From: Akkermansiaceae bacterium | GTDB taxonomy: Bacteria > Verrucomicrobiota > Verrucomicrobiia > Verrucomicrobiales > Akkermansiaceae | DNA: 39,451 bases | Direction of reading: 5' to 3' | Assembly (NCBI GenBank): GCA_015062055.1 | Contig: SUVK01000021.1 | Coordinates: 1 to 39,451 of the forward strand | Part shown: positions 35,726-39,451 of the stretch, piece after piece | How the letters are laid out: each line of letters begins with the position of its first letter | Numbering within the stretch: the stretch's first letter is position 1 | Program-made: the position numbers and the translations under genes | The notes under the pieces: model-generated | The model's database searches: none | What the model saw: only the letters and a program-made list of their open reading frames with translations | Told to the model about the DNA's origin: nothing

Positions 35726-35754
35726 TTGACTTGACTCGAACTATCAGGTAATCT
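35726..35754 (+). promoter_or_regulatory. Promoter of fabF
   Basis: TTGACT (35726-35731), 17 bp, TAATCT (35749-35754). The palindrome TCTCGAGA (35752-35759) lies at the expected start of transcription. The leader to the ATG at 35768 is about 7 nt. The rest of 35611-35725 shows nothing I can support. Confidence 0.55.
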
Positions 35755-35767
35755 CGAGACAGAAGCC

Positions 35768-37021
35768 ATGAAAGACCGTCGCATTGTAATTACCGGCATA
35801 GGCGCTGTTTCCCCCTTGGGTAACACAGCTGCAGAGACTTGGGCAGCCATGAAAGAGGGCCGCTCCGGTATTGGTATCATTGAAAGCATAGACACCACAC
35901 CCTTCCCCGTGCACATTGCAGGTGAGGTGAAAAATTTTGACGCAACCCCATACTTTAAGAAAGACCCGAAAGCTGTTCGCCGCTGCGACCGTTTCGAGCA
36001 GTTGGCCATGGGTGCTGCCGTTATGGCTATGGAGGACGCCGGGCTCGACCCCGAAAAGGTGGACAAGAACCGAGTGGGTGTCATGATTGGCTCCGGCATC
36101 GGTGGTTTGGGCATTCACAGCACTAACTGCGAGACCTTGGTAACCAGTGGTCCGCGTCGCGTTTCCCCCTTCTGCATTCCCTACATGATTACCAACATGG
36201 CCTCCGGCATGGTAAGCATGGACTACGGTTTCGGTGGCCCCAACATGAGCATCTCGACCGCTTGTGCCACCTCTAACCACTGCATTGGCGAGGCATGGCG
36301 CATCATGAAGTTCGGCGATGCCGATGTAATGATTTGTGGTGGTGCCGAGGCTACCGTACTGCCCATCGGCATTACGGGATTCGCCAACATGAAAGCGCTT
36401 TCCACCCGCAATGACGACCCGGCCACAGCCTCTCGCCCCTACGATGTAGACCGCGACGGTTTCGTAATGAGCGAAGGTGCCGGCGTAATCATCCTTGAAA
36501 CTTTAGAGCACGCCCAAGCCCGCGGTGCCCGCATTTTGGCAGAGCTGGTGGGCTATGGCTTGAGCGCAGATGCCTACCACCTTACCTCCCCCATGCCCGA
36601 GGGCGAAGGTGCCAGCCGCTGCATGCAAATGGCATTGGAGCACGCAGGCCTTAAGCCCGAAGACGTTAACTACATTAACACGCACGGTACCTCTACCTCG
36701 CTGGGCGACATCTGCGAGACCAAGGCCATTAAGCGCACCTTCGGTGACTATGCCAAAAACGGTTTGGTTGTAAGCTCCACCAAGTCCATGACAGGTCACC
36801 TGCTGGGTGCAGCCGGTGCCATCGAGCTGTTAGCCTGCGTCATGGCCATTCAAGAGAACTTTGTACCGCCCACCATCAACGTGTTCAACCAAGACCCCGA
36901 GTGCGACTTGGATGTATGCCCTAATGTGGGTCGCTCCATGCAGGTGGATGTAGCCCTGAGCAACTCCTTCGGCTTCGGCGGGCATAATGCCTCCATCATC
37001 GTGAAGCGTTTTGCCGAATAA
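35768..37021 (+). CDS. fabF: 3-Oxoacyl-ACP synthase II
   Basis: FabF condenses malonyl-ACP with acyl-ACP in fatty acid elongation in the cytoplasm. The 417-aa product has the family length and a complete Cys-His-His triad: Cys166 in STACATSNHCIG, His306 in THGTSTSLGD, and His344 in SMTGHLLGAAG. It starts RRIVITGIGAVSPLG and ends SNSFGFGGHNASIIVKRF, as usual. The acyl carrier protein gene that often precedes fabF is absent here; an unrelated gene pair points away upstream. It has its own promoter with a very short leader and no Shine-Dalgarno sequence. Confidence 0.96.
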   Translation: MKDRRIVITGIGAVSPLGNTAAETWAAMKEGRSGIGIIESIDTTPFPVHIAGEVKNFDATPYFKKDPKAVRRCDRFEQLAMGAAVMAMEDAGLDPEKVDKNRVGVMIGSGIGGLGIHSTNCETLVTSGPRRVSPFCIPYMITNMASGMVSMDYGFGGPNMSISTACATSNHCIGEAWRIMKFGDADVMICGGAEATVLPIGITGFANMKALSTRNDDPATASRPYDVDRDGFVMSEGAGVIILETLEHAQARGARILAELVGYGLSADAYHLTSPMPEGEGASRCMQMALEHAGLKPEDVNYINTHGTSTSLGDICETKAIKRTFGDYAKNGLVVSSTKSMTGHLLGAAGAIELLACVMAIQENFVPPTINVFNQDPECDLDVCPNVGRSMQVDVALSNSFGFGGHNASIIVKRFAE

Positions 37022-37067
37022 CCCCCTTCTCTCACAAAAAAGAAGAATAGCGAATCTTTACACGCGT

Positions 37068-37095
37068 GGCGGCAGGGGGCAACTCCCCTTCCGCC
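37068..37095. terminator. GC-rich hairpin after fabF
   Basis: GGCGG (37068-37072) pairs with CCGCC (37091-37095), and an inner GGGG with CCCC. No T run follows, so it may slow or end fabF transcription only weakly. Confidence 0.35.
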
Positions 37096-37099
37096 GCGC

Positions 37100-37116
37100 G
37101 CTCTTGTTACAAGAGC
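37100..37116. promoter_or_regulatory. Perfect 17-bp palindrome before the membrane protein-recR pair
   Basis: GCTCTTGT-T-ACAAGAGC: 8-bp perfect arms around one base. The one-base centre cannot form an RNA loop, so a DNA-binding dimer site is the better reading. It lies 31 bp before the ATG at 37147. Confidence 0.45.
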
Positions 37117-37146
37117 CCACAGTAACCATTAGCCCCCGATTTTCCC

Positions 37147-37602
37147 ATGCCACAGCCTCTGCACCCAACACGTCACCTCAACCACGGAGACCTCCTCTGG
37201 TTACGCTGGGTATCACTGAGTGTAAGTGTTTTATTTTGCGTAGCCGTACTAATGTCGAGCGGAGTTATCGGGCTACTCAACCAAGGGCACACAGCCCTGT
37301 TACAAGGGGCACCTTTTCAGTTATCGGCAAACGGGGCACAATCCGGCAGCATTTTAAGCAGCGTAGCAGCCTTTGCGTGTTGCATACCGCTTACACTGTA
37401 CTGGGCAGCCGTCATGCTGTACCAAAAAACGCACCGTCACCGCACAGAGCTCACCCTGCTGGCGCTGGTAACACTGGCCTTACCCGGTTTGCTTTGCGTG
37501 CTTTGGGACTGCGTGTTGCACACCGCCCCGCTGCTTTGTTGCATTCTGTTTACATGGTTATTGGTCATCTGCATCCCCTTTTTCGGTAAAAAAATCACAT
37601 GA
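37147..37602 (+). CDS. Small multi-pass membrane protein of unknown function
   Basis: I do not recognise this 151-aa protein. It shows about four hydrophobic helices: WVSLSVSVLFCVAVLMSSGVI, VAAFACCIPLTLYWAAVML, LTLLALVTLALPGLLCVLW and LLCCILFTWLLVICIPFF, with short charged loops (YQKTHRHRTE). It has several Cys in the helices. Its stop codon overlaps the recR start (ATGA), so the two are translationally coupled. No catalytic motif is visible. Confidence 0.62.
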   Translation: MPQPLHPTRHLNHGDLLWLRWVSLSVSVLFCVAVLMSSGVIGLLNQGHTALLQGAPFQLSANGAQSGSILSSVAAFACCIPLTLYWAAVMLYQKTHRHRTELTLLALVTLALPGLLCVLWDCVLHTAPLLCCILFTWLLVICIPFFGKKIT

Positions 37603-38207
37603 AAGCTCAAGATTACCCCCAGCCCGTGCTGGAGCTCATTGCCCGCCTCAAACGCATGCCGGGCGTAGGCACCCGTGGGGCAGAGCGCTTTGCCCTCTGG
37701 TTTTTACAACATGGGCGTAACGATGCCCGCGCCCTTGCCGCCGCCCTACAAGATGCCGCAGATACCGTAACAAATTGCCCGCAATGCGGTTTTTTCTCGG
37801 CCAACGGCGAGCTTTGCACTGCGTGCCAAGACCCGCTGAGAGACGCCGCCCTCTATTGCGTGGTAGAGCAACCCACCGATGTGCTGCCCATAGAACGAAG
37901 CGGCTCCTTCCGCGGGCTCTACCACTGCTTGGGCGGCAAAATCTCGGCTCTCGATGGCATTATGCCCGAGGATTTGAGCATAGACCGCCTGCTGGAGCGC
38001 GTGTCCGCCCACCCCGGTTGCGAGGTAATTCTGGCCGTGGGCAGCGATGTGGATGGCGAGGCCACCGCCCTGTACCTGGCAGACAAGCTCTGCCGCCTCG
38101 ACTGCCGCGTTACCCGCATTGCCCAAGGCCTGCCCGCCGGTGCCGGCCTAGGCCATGCAGATGCCATCACCCTCATGCGCGCGCTGGAGGGCAGAAGGAA
38201 TGTTTAA
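37599..38207 (+). CDS. recR: Recombination mediator RecR
   Basis: RecR works with RecF/RecO to load RecA at gaps and ends. The 202-aa product has the expected order: helix-hairpin-helix (RLKRMPGVGTRGAERFA), a four-Cys zinc finger (Cys60, 63, 73, 76: CPQCGFF...CTAC), a Toprim domain (LYCVVEQPTDVLPIERSG...AVGSDVDGEATALYL) and the closing GLPAGAGLGHADAITLMRALEGRR. In that last block, GAGLGHADAITL replaces the more usual GGELEYxDxxTL, a small change in the C-terminal motif. It is coupled to the membrane protein gene by an ATGA overlap. Confidence 0.95.
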   Translation: MKAQDYPQPVLELIARLKRMPGVGTRGAERFALWFLQHGRNDARALAAALQDAADTVTNCPQCGFFSANGELCTACQDPLRDAALYCVVEQPTDVLPIERSGSFRGLYHCLGGKISALDGIMPEDLSIDRLLERVSAHPGCEVILAVGSDVDGEATALYLADKLCRLDCRVTRIAQGLPAGAGLGHADAITLMRALEGRRNV

Positions 38208-38235
38208 TGTTGAATATCAACCCGTCTAACACCTT

Positions 38236-38385
38236 ATGAAAACGCCCTATTTACTCTTACCTTTGCTTGGTATACCTCTTCCGTGCGTCAATTGTTACTG
38301 TGCTGCCACTAAGGAAGATACAGAAACTGCCAAAGGGCGCACAGAAATCATCACCCTGCCGAAAGCCGCAGGAGCAAAGGAGTAG
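38236..38385 (+). CDS. Small exported peptide or lipoprotein-like ORF (49 aa)
   Basis: Starting 28 bp after recR, an ATG opens 49 codons ending at TAG. The product begins with Lys and a hydrophobic stretch (MKTPYLLLPLLGIPLP), followed by CVNCYCAA and a short charged tail with TEIITLPKAAGAKE. This is the shape of a signal peptide with a very small mature part; the Cys residues could be a loose lipobox, although no canonical L-A/S-G/A-C is present. No homologue is known to me. It may be chance, but the start, signal-like N-terminus and operon position favour a real gene. Confidence 0.42.
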   Translation: MKTPYLLLPLLGIPLPCVNCYCAATKEDTETAKGRTEIITLPKAAGAKE

Positions 38386-38479
38386 CACGAGTAGCGCCCC
38401 GTGCGGGCGGAGACGGGCAAATCCACACCTCGCAAAACATTGGAGAACGTATGAATTCACACATACAGCATCACTTTTT

Positions 38480-38510
38480 GCTTGCAAGTAGCAAGCTCAA
38501 GAGGTAAAAT
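38480..38510 (+). promoter_or_regulatory. Promoter of the aldolase gene with inverted repeat at -35
   Basis: TTGCAA (38482-38487), 17 bp, TAAAAT (38505-38510). GCTTGC (38480-38485) and GCAAGC (38491-38496) form a 6-bp inverted repeat over the -35. The leader to 38571 is about 54 nt. Otherwise 38386-38570 shows no gene. Confidence 0.6.
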
Positions 38511-38570
38511 ACGCGCGTGCAATGTGGGCAGAATGCTCACTCAATTAACCGATAAACAGAAAAAAGTACC

Positions 38571-39451
<881 letters not shown>

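Overview
The window looks like chromosomal DNA from a Gram-negative gut-type anaerobe, most likely a Verrucomicrobiota member near Akkermansiaceae. Three things point that way: a giant autotransporter whose signal peptide starts MKLHLPKK, several small secreted EF-hand and PA14-like proteins, and pyruvate:ferredoxin oxidoreductase beside ordinary biosynthesis genes. The placement rests on recalled sequence style, not a search. Almost no gene has a Shine-Dalgarno sequence. Many sigma70-like promoters (TTGNNN, 16-17 bp, TATNNT) put the transcription start very close to the start codon.

Layout. 1-4690: purine operon purC, tandem purS-like gene, purL, purQ, with a promoter before purC, a hairpin after purC and a terminator after purQ. 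4771-6430: a DUF4143-type AAA+ ATPase gene on the minus strand, flanked on both sides by three copies of a 20-bp repeat spaced exactly 33 bp apart; the right-hand array abuts a relic of the 3' end of a second such gene. 6459-12567: a minus-strand operon of exported or membrane proteins (Sel1 repeats, a lipoprotein, a small membrane protein, a 716-aa ankyrin-repeat lipoprotein, a PA14-like protein), visibly more AT-rich than its surroundings. 12658-22093: a 3123-aa autotransporter. 22242-26541: a membrane-anchored rhodanese and nifJ. 26564-28363: two secreted EF-hand proteins, one with a Cys/His-rich 33-residue tandem repeat. 28558-34500: leuB, a zinc-ribbon/TPM-like membrane protein, an Aas-like acyl-ACP/CoA synthetase with a degenerate acyltransferase domain, and a lipoprotein phosphatase. 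34497-35610: a minus-strand pair (SAM-binding-fold protein, then a DivIC/FtsB-like protein). 35726-39451: fabF, a four-helix membrane protein overlapping recR, a small exported peptide gene, and the start of a class II fructose-bisphosphate aldolase gene that runs off the window.

The conserved genes (purines, fatty acids, leucine, PFOR, aldolase, RecR) are ordinary. The strongest candidates for something undescribed are the ATPase plus 33-bp-period arrays (4771-6430) and the neighbouring operon of repeat proteins (6459-12567), in which two proteins of otherwise different architecture appear to share a C-terminal domain.
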